A stretch of DNA of 64,000 nucleotides from Catellatospora citrea (GTDB lineage: Bacteria > Actinomycetota > Actinomycetes > Mycobacteriales > Micromonosporaceae): contig NZ_RAPR01000001.1 of assembly GCF_003610235.1 (NCBI RefSeq), positions 1,116,001 through 1,180,000 on the forward strand, read 5' to 3'. Positions 23,457 through 32,210 of this stretch are shown here, in pieces. Under the pieces are notes generated by a model, which worked only from the letters and a program-made list of their open reading frames with translations, was not told the origin of the DNA and made no database searches. How positions within the stretch are numbered: position 1 is the stretch's first letter; each line of letters starts with the position of its first letter. A program made the translations under genes and the position numbers.

Positions 23457-24134
23457 ATGGTTGCCGTACTGGTCATCGAAGACGACGACCGCATCCGCCT
23501 GTCATTGACGCTGGCCCTCGAAGACGAGGGCTACACCGTCTCCTCCGCCGCGACCGCCGAGGAGGGGCTGGTCCGCCAGCGCCGCGAGCCCGCCGACACC
23601 GTGCTCGTGGACCTGATGCTGCCCGGCATCGACGGCTTCGAGTGCATCCGCGAGCTGCGCCGTGCCGACGACGTGCCGATCGTGGTGGTCAGCGCCCGCG
23701 ACGACACGCACGACATCGTCGCCGCACTGGAGGCCGGCGCCGACGACTACGTCGTCAAACCGATCGCGGTCAAGGAGCTCACCGCACGGCTGCGGGCGCT
23801 GCGGCGGCGGGCCCGCGCGGCGACCGCGGCCGGCCCCCGCACCTCCGTGGTCGGCGAGCTGGAGATCCGGCCGCAGGCCGGGGAGGTGCTGCTGCGCGGC
23901 AACCAGCTGGCGCTGACCCGCACCGAGTTCCGGCTGCTGTGCGAGCTGGCCGAGCACGCCGGCCAGGTGCTGTCGCGCCAGCAGCTGCTGGAGCGGGTGT
24001 GGGAGTACGACTTCGGTGACGAGCGCCTGGTCGACGTGCACATCGGGCGGCTGCGCCAGAAGGTCGAGGACGATCCCGGCGCCCCGGCCCGGCTGGTGAC
24101 CGTCCGCGGCCTCGGCTACAAGCTCCAGCGATGA
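23457..24134 (+). CDS. OmpR-family response regulator
   Basis: 225 residues from ATG 23457. Receiver domain: acidic cluster IEDDDRIRL, phospho-acceptor in VLVDLMLPGIDGFE, then VVVSARDDTHD and Lys in DYVVKPIAVKEL. The winged helix at the C-terminus shows LTRTEFRLLCELAEHAGQVLSRQQLLERVWEYDFGDERLVDVHIGRLRQKV (quoted core: LTRTEFRLLCELAEHAGQV) and ends VRGLGYKLQR. Its stop overlaps the kinase ATG (ATGA). The upstream STAS/GT20 pair ends eight bases before, so one five-gene transcript is possible. Closest relatives by look are PrrA/MtrA-type actinobacterial regulators. Confidence 0.95.
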   Translation: MVAVLVIEDDDRIRLSLTLALEDEGYTVSSAATAEEGLVRQRREPADTVLVDLMLPGIDGFECIRELRRADDVPIVVVSARDDTHDIVAALEAGADDYVVKPIAVKELTARLRALRRRARAATAAGPRTSVVGELEIRPQAGEVLLRGNQLALTRTEFRLLCELAEHAGQVLSRQQLLERVWEYDFGDERLVDVHIGRLRQKVEDDPGAPARLVTVRGLGYKLQR

Positions 24135-25495
24135 TCCGCAAACCGGGGCTGCGGGCAAGGGTGACGGCGGGCTTCGCGGTCGGTGCGCTGGGCGTGTCCA
24201 CCGTCATGGGCGCGCTGTCCTACCAGCTCACCGAGCGGTTCCTGCTGGCCCAGCGGGAGGACTCGGCGGTGCGCGCCGTGTCGCTGGACGCGGCGATCGT
24301 CGCGTCCGGTCTCGACGCCGACTCCCCCGACGCGCTGACCGCGCTCAGCACCCTGAACACCGGCGCGGACCGGCGCGCGTTCCTGCGCCGCGAGGGCCGC
24401 TGGTTCTCCGCCCAGGTGGACACCGCCAACACCGCCGACGAGATCCCCGACGGGCTGGTGCGGCTGGCCGACCAGGGGGAGCCCGGCATCCAGCGGGTAC
24501 GCGTCGACGGCGTGCCCGCCATGGTGATCGCGGTGCCGCTCGGCGACGGCACGTCCCTCTACGAGGTCGACTTCATGCGCGAGCTGGACCGCTCGTTGAA
24601 GGTGCTCGCGCTGGTGCTGACGCTCGTCGCGGTCGGCACCGCCGGGGCCGGGGCGCTGCTGGGCTCGTACGCGGCCCGGCGGGTGCTGCGCCCGCTCACC
24701 TCGGTCGCCAACGCCGCCAGCGAGATCGCCGCCGGGGACCACAGCGCCCGCCTCGACCCGGCCGCCGAGCCCGAACTGGCCCGGCTGACCACCTCGTTCA
24801 ACCTGATGGTCGACCAGCTGTCGCGGCGCATGGAACGTGATCGCCGCTTCGCCGCCGACGTCAGCCACGAGCTGCGCTCCCCGCTGCAGACCCTGTCCGC
24901 GGCCGCGAGCGTGCTGGCCCGCCGCCGCGCCCACCTCGATCCGCGTACGGCGACCGCCGCCGCGCTGCTCACCGAGGAGGTCGAGCGGTTCCAGGCACTG
25001 GTCACCGACCTGATCGAGCTGTCGCGCAGCGACCAGGCCGCCGACCGTTCCTCGGTGGACGTGCCCGCCCTGGCCCGCCGCCTGTGCCGGGCCCGCGGGC
25101 TCGGCGTGAACCTGGTGTCGGTGGCCCCGGGCAGTGACGCGATCTGGCAGGTCGACCGGCGGCGCTTCGAGCAGATCCTGGTCAACCTCATCGACAACGC
25201 GCAGCGCCACGGCGGTGGCGCGGTGGCGGTGCGCCTGGGCGGCCGCCGGATGATCGGGTACTACGTCGAGGTCGACGACGAGGGGCCGGGCGTCAGCCCC
25301 GCCGACCGTGAGTCGATCTTCGACCGGTTCGTCCGCGGGCGCACCGCCGGGGCCCGCGGTGACAGCGAAGGCACCGGCCTCGGGCTGTCCCTGGTCGCCC
25401 AGCACGTGCAGGCGCACGGCGGCCGGGTGCACGTGACCGACCGCCCCGGCGGCGGGGCGCGGTTCCGCATCGACCTGCCGCGGGTGACCTCGTGA
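24131..25495 (+). CDS. Membrane sensor histidine kinase (MtrB-like)
   Basis: 454 residues. Two membrane helices (ARVTAGFAVGALGVSTVMGAL and VLALVLTLVAVGTAGAGALLGSYAA) flank an outside domain of about 120 residues. A HAMP domain follows (RRVLRPLTSVANAASEIAAGD), then the HisKA helix RDRRFAADVSHELRSPLQTL with the phospho-histidine, N-box ILVNLIDNAQRHGGG, and G-boxes VDDEGPGVSP and GTGLGLSLV. Its stop overlaps the following GerMN lipoprotein GTG. Kinase-lipoprotein coupling of this kind recalls MtrB-LpqB, where the lipoprotein tunes the kinase. The signal is unknown. Confidence 0.95.
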   Translation: MIRKPGLRARVTAGFAVGALGVSTVMGALSYQLTERFLLAQREDSAVRAVSLDAAIVASGLDADSPDALTALSTLNTGADRRAFLRREGRWFSAQVDTANTADEIPDGLVRLADQGEPGIQRVRVDGVPAMVIAVPLGDGTSLYEVDFMRELDRSLKVLALVLTLVAVGTAGAGALLGSYAARRVLRPLTSVANAASEIAAGDHSARLDPAAEPELARLTTSFNLMVDQLSRRMERDRRFAADVSHELRSPLQTLSAAASVLARRRAHLDPRTATAAALLTEEVERFQALVTDLIELSRSDQAADRSSVDVPALARRLCRARGLGVNLVSVAPGSDAIWQVDRRRFEQILVNLIDNAQRHGGGAVAVRLGGRRMIGYYVEVDDEGPGVSPADRESIFDRFVRGRTAGARGDSEGTGLGLSLVAQHVQAHGGRVHVTDRPGGGARFRIDLPRVTS

Positions 25496-26085
25496 CCCGG
25501 CCCGCCCTGCCCCGCCCACGGTGGCTGCGGTCCCTGCTGGTGCTCCCGCCGCTGGTGCTGCTGCTGGTCGCCGGGTGCGGGGTGCCGGTCGAGGACACGC
25601 CCCGCGTGATCGAGGTCGGCACACCGTCGCGGGTGGCCACCGCCGCGCCGTCGGCCGCCGCGTCCGGACCGGCCGCCGAGAGCCTGTACCTGATCCGCGA
25701 CGGCGCGCTGGTCGCGGTGCAGCGGCGGCTGCCCGCCGAGCCCGACCCGCAGGGTCTGCTCACCGACCTGCTGCGCGGGCCGACCGAGGCGGAGCAGGAC
25801 CGCGGCCTGGGCACCGCCCTCGGCGGCCAGGGGGTCGTCGCGTCGGTGCAGCTGCTCGGCGACACCGCGCACGTCGAGCTGCCGGCGGGCATCGAGAGCA
25901 CCGGACGCAACGACGACGTGCTGGCCTTCGGCCAGATCGTGTGCACGCTGACCAGCCGCGCCGGCATCACCGGTGTGGTGTTCACCCAGCAGGGCGCGCG
26001 CATCGGCGTGCCGCTGCCGGACGCCTCGCTGAGCCAGGTGCCGCTGCGCGCCGCCGACTACGCCACGCTGATCGCCAACGGCTGA
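25492..26085 (+). CDS. GerMN-domain lipoprotein
   Basis: 197 residues from a GTG overlapping the kinase stop. Lipoprotein signal: LRSLLVLPPLVLLLVAGCG with the lipidated Cys at about residue 30. After an alanine/serine-rich linker a single GerMN (sporulation/spore germination type) domain runs from SLYLIRDGALVAVQRRLP to the end; LLTDLLRGPTEAEQ and LAFGQIVCTLTSRAGITGVVF are characteristic. It lacks the long propeller of LpqB. It should sit on the outer face of the membrane and act as an accessory sensor or brake for the upstream kinase, as LpqB does for MtrB; that is inference. Confidence 0.88.
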   Translation: MTRPALPRPRWLRSLLVLPPLVLLLVAGCGVPVEDTPRVIEVGTPSRVATAAPSAAASGPAAESLYLIRDGALVAVQRRLPAEPDPQGLLTDLLRGPTEAEQDRGLGTALGGQGVVASVQLLGDTAHVELPAGIESTGRNDDVLAFGQIVCTLTSRAGITGVVFTQQGARIGVPLPDASLSQVPLRAADYATLIANG

Positions 26086-26111
26086 GCGCCCCGGCGAACT
26101 ACGCTGCAGGA

Positions 26112-26615
26112 GTGACCGAGTCCGTCGCGGTGGACCTCGACCGGCACGTGTACGGCCTGGCCGACGCACCGATCACGCTCGTGGAGTACGGCGACTTCGA
26201 GTGCCCGTACTGCGGTGCCGCCGCGCCCGTGCTGCGCCGCCTGATCGACGACTCCGGCGGCATGGTGCGCCTGGTCTACCGGCACTTCCCGCTGTTCACC
26301 GTGCACCCGTTCGCGTTGACCGCGGCGCTGGCCGCCGAGGCCTCCGGCGAGCGGTTCTGGGAGATGCACGACCTGCTGTTCGCCCACCAGAGCCGGCTGA
26401 CGGACCCCGACCTGGAGAGCTACGCCCAGATGCTCGACCTGGGCTCGGTGACCGGCGAGGCCGTCCAGGAATACCGGCCCGCCGTGGAGGCCGACTACCG
26501 CTCCGGGGTGACCTCCGGGGTCCGCGGCACGCCCACCCTGTTCGCCGACGGCCGCCTCTACCAGGGCAAGGTCGAGCTGGGCGCGCTGCGCAGCGCGCTG
26601 GGCATGCGCCACTGA
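26112..26615 (+). CDS. DsbA-like thioredoxin-fold protein
   Basis: 167 residues from GTG 26112. After HVYGLADAPITLVEYGDFECPYCGAAAPVL (redox motif CPYC near residue 31) come VYRHFPLFTVHPFALTAALAAEASG and the C-terminal GVTSGVRGTPTLFADGRLYQG with the cis-proline (RGTPTLF). These are DsbA-like features of the PF13462/PF01323 group. No signal peptide is visible, so it is probably cytoplasmic despite the CPYC. In mycobacteria and relatives a similar domain is fused to NhaA antiporters; here the nhaA gene is the convergent neighbour, 51 bases away, suggesting a functional link. Substrate unknown. Confidence 0.88.
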   Translation: MTESVAVDLDRHVYGLADAPITLVEYGDFECPYCGAAAPVLRRLIDDSGGMVRLVYRHFPLFTVHPFALTAALAAEASGERFWEMHDLLFAHQSRLTDPDLESYAQMLDLGSVTGEAVQEYRPAVEADYRSGVTSGVRGTPTLFADGRLYQGKVELGALRSALGMRH

Positions 26616-26666
26616 CACCTCACCGCGGCGGCAGCACGGCGCAGCGCCCGATTCGGTGACAGCCGG

Positions 26667-28070
26667 TCAGCGCTCGCCGAGGCTCGGGTCGCGCCACGGG
26701 CCGGTCGGCAGCTCGGGCATCTCCTCGTCGCTGTCGACCGTGCACAGGGGGAGCCGCTCGCCGAGACAGCGCAGCGCGACCGAGCCGAGCACCGCCGCCA
26801 GCAGCGAACCGGTCAGTACACCGATCTTGGCCTCGGCCTGCAGCAGCGGGTCCTTGAACGCCAGGTCGGCGATGAACAGCGAGATGGTGAAGCCGATGCC
26901 CGCCAGCACCGCGCCGCCGATCAGATGCCCGTAACGCACCCGGCCGGGCAGCTCGCCCCACCCGGTACGCAGTGCCAGCGCCGCGCCGAGGCTGATGCCG
27001 ATGGTCTTGCCCGCCACCAGCGCCACCACGATGCCGATGGTGACCGGCGAGGTCACCGCCCGCCGCAGCGTCTCGGCGTCCAGCCGCACCCCCGCGTTGG
27101 CCAGGCCGAACACCGGGATCACCAGGAACGCGCTGACCGGGTGCAGGGCGTCCTGCAACCGGTCGTTGGGCGGCACCGTCGCCCGCGCCGCGGCCGCCGC
27201 CAGCCGGGCCCGCACGGCGTCGGCCTGCTCCAGCACCGCCCGGCCGTAGAAACGCAGCCGGTCTGCCTGCTCCGGCTCCACCGGCGTGGCCGGCACCAGC
27301 AGTCCCACGATCACCCCGGCGAGCGTCGGGTGCAGGCCGGACGCGAACACGGCCACCCACAGCAGCATGCCGACGACGACGTACGCCTGCAGCTGCCAGA
27401 CCCGGGCCCAGCGCAGGCCCACCAGCACCAGGGTCAAGACCAGCACCGCCACCAGCGCCGGCGCGGAGACCCCACCGGTGTAGAAGATCGCCATCACCCC
27501 GATCGCGGCGATGTCGTCGGCGATGGCCAGGGTCAGCAGGAACAGGCGCAGCTGGTCCGGGCAGCGCGGCCCGAACAGGGCGAGGACGCCCACCACGAAC
27601 GCGGTGTCGGTCGAGATGGGAATGCCCCAGCCGTGCAGCGCCGGCGGCGACGGGTTGAACGCCACGTAGATCAGCGCGGGCACGATCACGCCGCCGAGCG
27701 CGCCCAGCACCGGTGCCAGCACCGCCCGCGGGCGGCGCAGCTCTCCCACGGTCAGCTCGCGGCTGATCTCCAGGCCGACGGTGAGGAAGAACAGCGCCAT
27801 CGCCAGGTCGTTGACCCAGTGCCGCAGATCCAGGTCGATCCCCGCGTCGCCGACCCGGACCGACGCCTGGGTGTGCCAGAACTGCTCGTAGCCGCCGCCG
27901 GGCAGGTTCGCCCAGATCAGCGCCAGCACCGTCGCGATGAGCAGCAGCAGGCCGCCGCCCGCCTCGGTGGCCAGGAAGCGCTGCAGCGGGTACGACACGT
28001 GCGGCACCGGGATGGACACCCGCGGGCGGGGACCGGGCCGCGGCGGCAGCGCCGTGCTCGCCCCGCTCAC
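26667..28070 (-). CDS. nhaA: Na+/H+ antiporter NhaA
   Basis: 467 residues from GTG 28070. Twelve helices are predicted. Typical motifs: AMALFFLTVGLEISREL, PISTDTAFVVGVLALFG, LTLAIADDIAAIGVMAIFY with the paired aspartates of the ion-binding site, and PVFGLANAGV. The C-terminus continues about 35 residues beyond the last helix (LGERLPLCTVDSDEEMPELP), slightly longer than E. coli NhaA. It exchanges Na+ or Li+ for H+ to keep pH and salt balance. Downstream of a hairpin that separates it from ggt, so it has its own promoter. A DsbA-like gene is convergent at its 3' end. Confidence 0.96.
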   Translation of the reverse strand: MSGASTALPPRPGPRPRVSIPVPHVSYPLQRFLATEAGGGLLLLIATVLALIWANLPGGGYEQFWHTQASVRVGDAGIDLDLRHWVNDLAMALFFLTVGLEISRELTVGELRRPRAVLAPVLGALGGVIVPALIYVAFNPSPPALHGWGIPISTDTAFVVGVLALFGPRCPDQLRLFLLTLAIADDIAAIGVMAIFYTGGVSAPALVAVLVLTLVLVGLRWARVWQLQAYVVVGMLLWVAVFASGLHPTLAGVIVGLLVPATPVEPEQADRLRFYGRAVLEQADAVRARLAAAAARATVPPNDRLQDALHPVSAFLVIPVFGLANAGVRLDAETLRRAVTSPVTIGIVVALVAGKTIGISLGAALALRTGWGELPGRVRYGHLIGGAVLAGIGFTISLFIADLAFKDPLLQAEAKIGVLTGSLLAAVLGSVALRCLGERLPLCTVDSDEEMPELPTGPWRDPSLGER

Positions 28071-28162
28071 CGCAGCCCGTCCGGGTGTTTCGTCACGTTC
28101 CCATGATCCCGCGCACCGGCCCTCCGGCCGGGCCCTTTCCCGGACCGCGCCGAACCCAGCGG

Positions 28163-28230
28163 CGCTGCACTTTCGGGGAAAGTGCAGCCATCCGCCGCTG
28201 GATTCGTGCAGTTTCCCCGAAAGCGCAGCG
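28163..28230. repeat. 24-base inverted repeat between ggt and nhaA
   Basis: Arms 28163-28186 and 28207-28230 (CGCTGCACTTTCGGGGAAAG core) pair at 22 of 24 positions around a 20-base loop. The left arm also contains CTTTCGGGGAAAG, itself nearly palindromic. It lies after the ggt stop on the same strand as nhaA, so it can terminate ggt. Confidence 0.7.
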
Positions 28231-28241
28231 CGGGCGCCTCG

Positions 28242-30053
28242 CTACGAACCCGCGACGGGCCAGACCACGCCGGCGGAGCCGCCGCCGCGGCGGACGGGTT
28301 CGGCCGCGGCGAGCAGGCGGCCGTGGCCCAGGAACTCGATGCCGGTCGCGGCGCCGATCTCCGGGCTCGGCGCGAACGTGTGGCCGAGCGCCGTCAGCCC
28401 GGGGATCTCCGGGGCGAACTCGGCCTCACCCAGCACCGCGGCCGTGTTGCGCTGGGTCGCGCGGGCGGCGGCGACCGCCTCCGGCAGGGTCATGCCCAGG
28501 TCGAGACGGTTCACCAGGATCTGCAGCACGGTCGTGATGATCGTCGAGCCGCCGGGGGTGCCGACCGCCAGGAACGGCCTGCCGTCGGCCAGCACGATGG
28601 TCGGCGCCATCGAGCTGCGCGGCCGCTTGCCCGGACCGGGCAGGTTCGGGTCGGGCGCGCTGCCCTGCGTCGGGGTGAAGTTGAAGTCGGTCATCTCGTT
28701 GTTGAGCAGGAAGCCCCGTCCGGGCACGACCATGCCGTTGCCGCCGGTCTGCTCGATGGTCAGCGTGTACTCGACCACGTTGCCCCAGCGGTCCGCGACG
28801 GTCAGGTTGGTCGTCGACTGGCCCTCGGTCACCGCGGGGCTCGGCGCGGCCGCCGCACAGCCGCCGTAGGCGCCGTCCGGCTCACCCGGGGCGACCGGCT
28901 TGACCAGCGCCTGCGCCGGGTTGATCAGGCAGGCCCGCTCCTTGGCGAAGCCGTCCGACAGCAGCTGGTCCAGCAGTGGGCGCGGAGTGTCGTCGCCGAC
29001 AAAGCGGTTGCGGTCGGCGAACGCCAGCGCGCTCGCCTCCAGATATTGATGCAGCGCCTCGGTGCGGGTGAGCGCGCTCAGGTCGGTCTGCTCCAGGATG
29101 TTCAGCGCCTCGCCGACGGCCTGGCCGCCGCTGGACGGGGTCGGCATGCCGTACACGTCGTAGCCGCGGTAGGACACCCGCGTCGGCGACGGCGTGCGCA
29201 CCTGGTATGCCGCCAGGTCGGACAGCGCCATGGTGCCGGGACGGATCGGGAACGCCCAGGTGCCGATCGGCACGTCGGCCACCGGCGGGTGCTGCACGGT
29301 GTCGACGATGTCGCGGGCCACCGCGCCCCGGTAGAACACACCCGTGCCCTGCCGGGCGATCAGCCGGTACGTGTCGGCCAGGTCAGGGTTGCGGAACACC
29401 GTGCCGGCCACGGGCGGAGCCCCACCCGGCAGATACAGCGCGCTCGTGGACGAGAACTGCCCGAACGCGGCCGCATTGTCGCTGATCTGGGTGCGGAACG
29501 TGTTGTCGACGACGAAACCGCGGTCGGCCACCTTCGCCGCCGGCCGCAGCGCGTCGGCCAGGTCCGTCGTCCCCCACTTGCGCAGCGCCTTGTCCCAGGT
29601 GGCGAGGGTGCCGGGCACGCCCGCGGCGATGCCGCTGACCCGGGCCTCCTGGAACGCGTACGGCAGCCCGGTCGCCGGGTCGACGAACGCGGTCTCCCCC
29701 ATCGACATCGGCGCGGCCTCCCGGCCGTCGATGGTGTACACCCGCCGGTCCTTGGCGCTGTAGTAGACCAGGAAGCCGCCGCCGCCGATGCCCGCCGAGA
29801 ACGGCTCCGTCACCCCCAGCGTCGCCGCCGCCGCGATCGCCGCGTCGACCGCGTTGCCGCCCTTGCGCAGCACCTCCAGGCCGACCTTGGTCGCGTCGAG
29901 GTCCACGGTGGCGACCGCGCCGCCGTATCCGGTCGCGACCGGGACCTTCTCCGGGCTGGGCGGCCGCGGGCTCGCCTGGACGGGCCCGGCGGCCGTCGAG
30001 GCCAGGGTCGTGACGGCGATCAGGACGAGCGCACGGCGGTGGCGCAGTCTCAT
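28242..30053 (-). CDS. ggt: Gamma-glutamyltranspeptidase precursor
   Basis: 603 residues from ATG 30053. A signal peptide (ALVLIAVTTLASTAAGPVQA) is followed by ATVDLDATKVGLEVLRKGGNAVDAAIAAAATLGV (quoted core: KGGNAVDAAIAAA), SGIGGGGFLVYY and the IDGREAAP motif that binds the alpha-carboxylate. Autocleavage should occur before the threonine in QSTTNLTVADRWGNVVEYT near residue 415, and GNGMVVPGRGFLLNNEMTDF and GTPGGSTIITT complete the small subunit. It hydrolyses or transfers the gamma-glutamyl group of glutathione-like or mycothiol-adduct peptides outside the membrane. Actinobacteria mostly use mycothiol, so the physiological substrate may be another gamma-glutamyl amide. Confidence 0.95.
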   Translation of the reverse strand: MRLRHRRALVLIAVTTLASTAAGPVQASPRPPSPEKVPVATGYGGAVATVDLDATKVGLEVLRKGGNAVDAAIAAAATLGVTEPFSAGIGGGGFLVYYSAKDRRVYTIDGREAAPMSMGETAFVDPATGLPYAFQEARVSGIAAGVPGTLATWDKALRKWGTTDLADALRPAAKVADRGFVVDNTFRTQISDNAAAFGQFSSTSALYLPGGAPPVAGTVFRNPDLADTYRLIARQGTGVFYRGAVARDIVDTVQHPPVADVPIGTWAFPIRPGTMALSDLAAYQVRTPSPTRVSYRGYDVYGMPTPSSGGQAVGEALNILEQTDLSALTRTEALHQYLEASALAFADRNRFVGDDTPRPLLDQLLSDGFAKERACLINPAQALVKPVAPGEPDGAYGGCAAAAPSPAVTEGQSTTNLTVADRWGNVVEYTLTIEQTGGNGMVVPGRGFLLNNEMTDFNFTPTQGSAPDPNLPGPGKRPRSSMAPTIVLADGRPFLAVGTPGGSTIITTVLQILVNRLDLGMTLPEAVAAARATQRNTAAVLGEAEFAPEIPGLTALGHTFAPSPEIGAATGIEFLGHGRLLAAAEPVRRGGGSAGVVWPVAGS

Positions 30054-30143
30054 GGACTTCCTCCCGGATCGGATCAGGTCAATGTCTTCACCGTATGCCG
30101 GAAGGCCGCCGCGCGCACGCCGAGTCAGTTTTCGTAGGCACCG

Positions 30144-30641
30144 TTAGAACCGCCGGGTGAACGGCTCCGGTTTGCGCATGCGCACCAGCAGGAGCAGTGG
30201 CAACAGGACATACGGAAGGTTGAACGACAGGAACTTGACCGGGTTGGGGGTCTGCCACTGCGGCTCGCCGAAGAACTCCACCCCGAAGACGATGATCCCG
30301 GTGATCGTGGAGATCATCGTGGCGTAGATGACCGCCGGGAGCTGGATCCAGTTGCGGCCGCGGACCAGGGCGTACACCAGTACCAGGTAAAAAGGCATGT
30401 AGACCAGGGCGGACAGGCCAGTGACGATGCGCATCCACACCGGCGGGTCCATGAACAGCGGGTCGGTGTCGTGGGCATACCAGTAATTGGAGTTGAGGAT
30501 GAAGTTGTCCGACGGCCGGCTGAAGTCGAAGCCCAGCGTCGGCATCAGGTCGGCGATCAGCGACGTGATCGTGAAGACGCTGAATACGACGGCGAAGAAG
30601 ATGTCGATGCGGCGTTCGCGCAGGGGCAGGTTGGCGCTCAT
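30144..30641 (-). CDS. EXPERA-domain membrane protein (EBP/TMEM97-like)
   Basis: 165 residues from ATG 30641, preceded by AGGACC. Four helices are visible: IDIFFAVVFSVFTITSLIADL, a segment around MRIVTGLSALVYMPFYLVLVYAL, IQLPAVIYATMISTITGIIVFGVEFFG and FNLPYVLLPLLLLV. Conserved points W/H/D-P (YWYAHDTDPLFMDPPVW) and an intramembrane glutamate (FGVEFFGE) match the EXPERA fold of emopamil-binding protein and the sigma-2 receptor. Eukaryotic members isomerise or bind sterols; bacterial functions are unknown. The call rests on pattern, not on alignment. Downstream of the phosphatase gene, separated by a hairpin. Confidence 0.6.
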   Translation of the reverse strand: MSANLPLRERRIDIFFAVVFSVFTITSLIADLMPTLGFDFSRPSDNFILNSNYWYAHDTDPLFMDPPVWMRIVTGLSALVYMPFYLVLVYALVRGRNWIQLPAVIYATMISTITGIIVFGVEFFGEPQWQTPNPVKFLSFNLPYVLLPLLLLVRMRKPEPFTRRF

Positions 30642-30668
30642 GGGGGTCCTCACTCCGTGCGAGGGAGA

Positions 30669-30704
30669 GTGATCGATTGGCAGGCAATGTACTGCCTCGA
30701 TCAC
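30669..30704 (-). terminator. Hairpin downstream of the phosphatase gene
   Basis: GTGATCGA (30669-30676) and TCGATCAC (30697-30704) form an outer stem; GGCAG and CTGCC (30679-30683, 30692-30696) extend it after a 2-base bulge. It lies 18 bases past the phosphatase stop and 28 before the EXPERA start, on the same strand; termination or an operator are both possible. Confidence 0.5.
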
Positions 30705-30722
30705 GCCGACGGCACCCCTCGA

Positions 30723-31154
30723 TCAGCTCGCGCCGAACCGCTCGGCGAAGCGGCGCTGCCAGGGCGTCTCCACGGCACGCGGATGGTAACCGGCCCGGAC
30801 GTGGGCGACGGCCCGGTCGGCGGGCACGCCGTCCAGGACCGCGAGGCAGGCCAGCGCCGTGCCGGTCCGCCCGATCCCGCCGCCGCAGGCGACCTCGACC
30901 CGCTCGGCACCCGCCCGGTCCAGCGCCTCGAGCAGCGTCTCCCGGAATGACGCCCGGTCCGCGGGCAGCCAGAAGTCCCGCCAGCGCACCCAATGGGCTA
31001 GCCAGGGCGTCTCGGGTGGCGGGTCGCCGAGCAGGTACAACGCGAAGTCCGGAACCGGGCCTTCGGGCAGCGGACGACGCAGCCCACGTCCACGCACCAG
31101 CCGGCCGGACGGCAGCCGCAGCACCCCTGGTTCGCCCTCCTGCCACGTGACCAC
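30723..31154 (-). CDS. Protein-tyrosine/dual-specificity phosphatase-like protein
   Basis: 143 residues from GTG 31154. The catalytic P-loop VEVACGGGIGRTGTALACLAVL has the C-x5-R motif (Cys, then Arg of GRTG) of cysteine phosphatases; the usual preceding histidine is alanine (ACGGG rather than HCxxG), which may lower the thiol's reactivity. WVRWRDFWLPADRASFRETLLEAL carries the DxWxxP-like WPD-loop Asp region (DFWLPAD). The tail VAHVRAGYHPRAVETPWQRRF is typical of the family. It should remove phosphate from tyrosine, or a lipid or nucleotide. 43 bases after the stop of the upstream lipoprotein hydrolase in the same direction. Confidence 0.8.
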   Translation of the reverse strand: MVTWQEGEPGVLRLPSGRLVRGRGLRRPLPEGPVPDFALYLLGDPPPETPWLAHWVRWRDFWLPADRASFRETLLEALDRAGAERVEVACGGGIGRTGTALACLAVLDGVPADRAVAHVRAGYHPRAVETPWQRRFAERFGAS

Positions 31155-31197
31155 GGCGCGACCGTAACAGCCTTGGCGATTCGGGAGCGATCCGCTG

Positions 31198-32028
31198 TCA
31201 ACCCAGATGGTCGTCGAAGTCAGTCCCGAGTGCCGCGAGGCGCTTGCGGGCGTCCGCGTCGCCGTTGAGGCGCCAGCGGAGGAAGTCGGTGGTGGACGCG
31301 GCGACCAGCTTGAAGTCCGGGTCGGCCGGGGACATGAACGGGTTGCGGTGAGTGCCGGACGGCAGCGTGAGGAACGCCTTCGGCCAGGGCACGGCGTCGT
31401 ACGCCGCACGCCCCTGGTCGATCGTCACCACCTGGTCGCCCATGCCGTGGATGAACAGCATCGCCGCCGGGTCGCCCCGGAACTCCGCCCCGACGTCACG
31501 GGCGCTGCCCGCCAGCACGATCCCGGCCTTCAGCCGCGGGTCCCGCCACCGGCCCAGCGCGCCGACCGTGGTCATGCCGCCCAGCGAGTGCCCGCCCGCC
31601 GCGATCCGGTCCGCGTCGATCCGCCCGTGCAGCGGATCACCCTCCTTCGCCGAGGCCGCCAGCAGCGCATCAAGCACGGCGCTGACATCCTCCGGCTGGT
31701 GGAGCAGGTCCATCACGTCGAGTTTCGCCGCCGCCCCGTTCGTGTACGGGAACGTCGGCGCGGCCACCGCGAACCCGGCCACCACCCAGTTCGCGATCAG
31801 GTCCGCGTACTCGGACACGTGACAGGTGTACCCGTGCACGAACACCACCAGCGGATGCCTGCCCTGCCCAGGCGGCAGATGCACCTCCGTCGGCAGCGGC
31901 CGGTCCGCGCCCCGGGCGAGGTCGAGCCGCACCACCGTCGACGGCGCGGTCTCCTGCACCGGCGTCGGCGAGCCGCATCCGGCCAGCATGATGAGTCCCG
32001 CAGCGATGATCGCAGTCCGACGGCGCAC
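31198..32028 (-). CDS. Alpha/beta-hydrolase lipoprotein
   Basis: 276 residues. Lipoprotein signal MRRRTAIIAAGLIMLAGCG with LAGC lipobox. The hydrolase fold is complete: oxyanion segment LVVFVHGYTCHVSEYADLI, nucleophile elbow AAGGHSLGGMTTVGAL with Ser in GHSLGG, acid in MLFIHGMGDQVVTIDQG, and His in SGTHRNPF. The FVHGY...SEYADL and GGHSLGG features resemble platelet-activating-factor acetylhydrolase or PETase-like dienelactone hydrolases. It should hydrolyse an ester or lipid outside the membrane. Probably co-transcribed with the phosphatase gene downstream. Divergent from the DUF695-like gene, with a 182-base gap in which I see no clear motif. Confidence 0.88.
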   Translation of the reverse strand: MRRRTAIIAAGLIMLAGCGSPTPVQETAPSTVVRLDLARGADRPLPTEVHLPPGQGRHPLVVFVHGYTCHVSEYADLIANWVVAGFAVAAPTFPYTNGAAAKLDVMDLLHQPEDVSAVLDALLAASAKEGDPLHGRIDADRIAAGGHSLGGMTTVGALGRWRDPRLKAGIVLAGSARDVGAEFRGDPAAMLFIHGMGDQVVTIDQGRAAYDAVPWPKAFLTLPSGTHRNPFMSPADPDFKLVAASTTDFLRWRLNGDADARKRLAALGTDFDDHLG

Positions 32029-32210
32029 GCGCCCTCCCCGTCCTCGTATGGCGTCCTCAAGGGACTACCCGACGGGCCGCCACCTCGGTTGCCCCTTCGA
32101 ACCGTGCGGGCGAGCAGCCCGGCGGACGGACGCGCCGCTGTTCCGGAGCTGACCGTGGTCGAGGACGACGGCCTTCCGCCGCGCCCCAGCTCCCGTTATG
32201 CTCCCGGCCC

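Noticed and set aside
28182..30137. Open frame antisense to gamma-glutamyltranspeptidase
   Set aside because: No recognisable domain; Ggt motifs are complete on the minus strand.
32029..32210. 182-base divergent gap between hydrolase lipoprotein and DUF695-like gene
   Set aside because: Looked for promoters and dyads; nothing better than chance.
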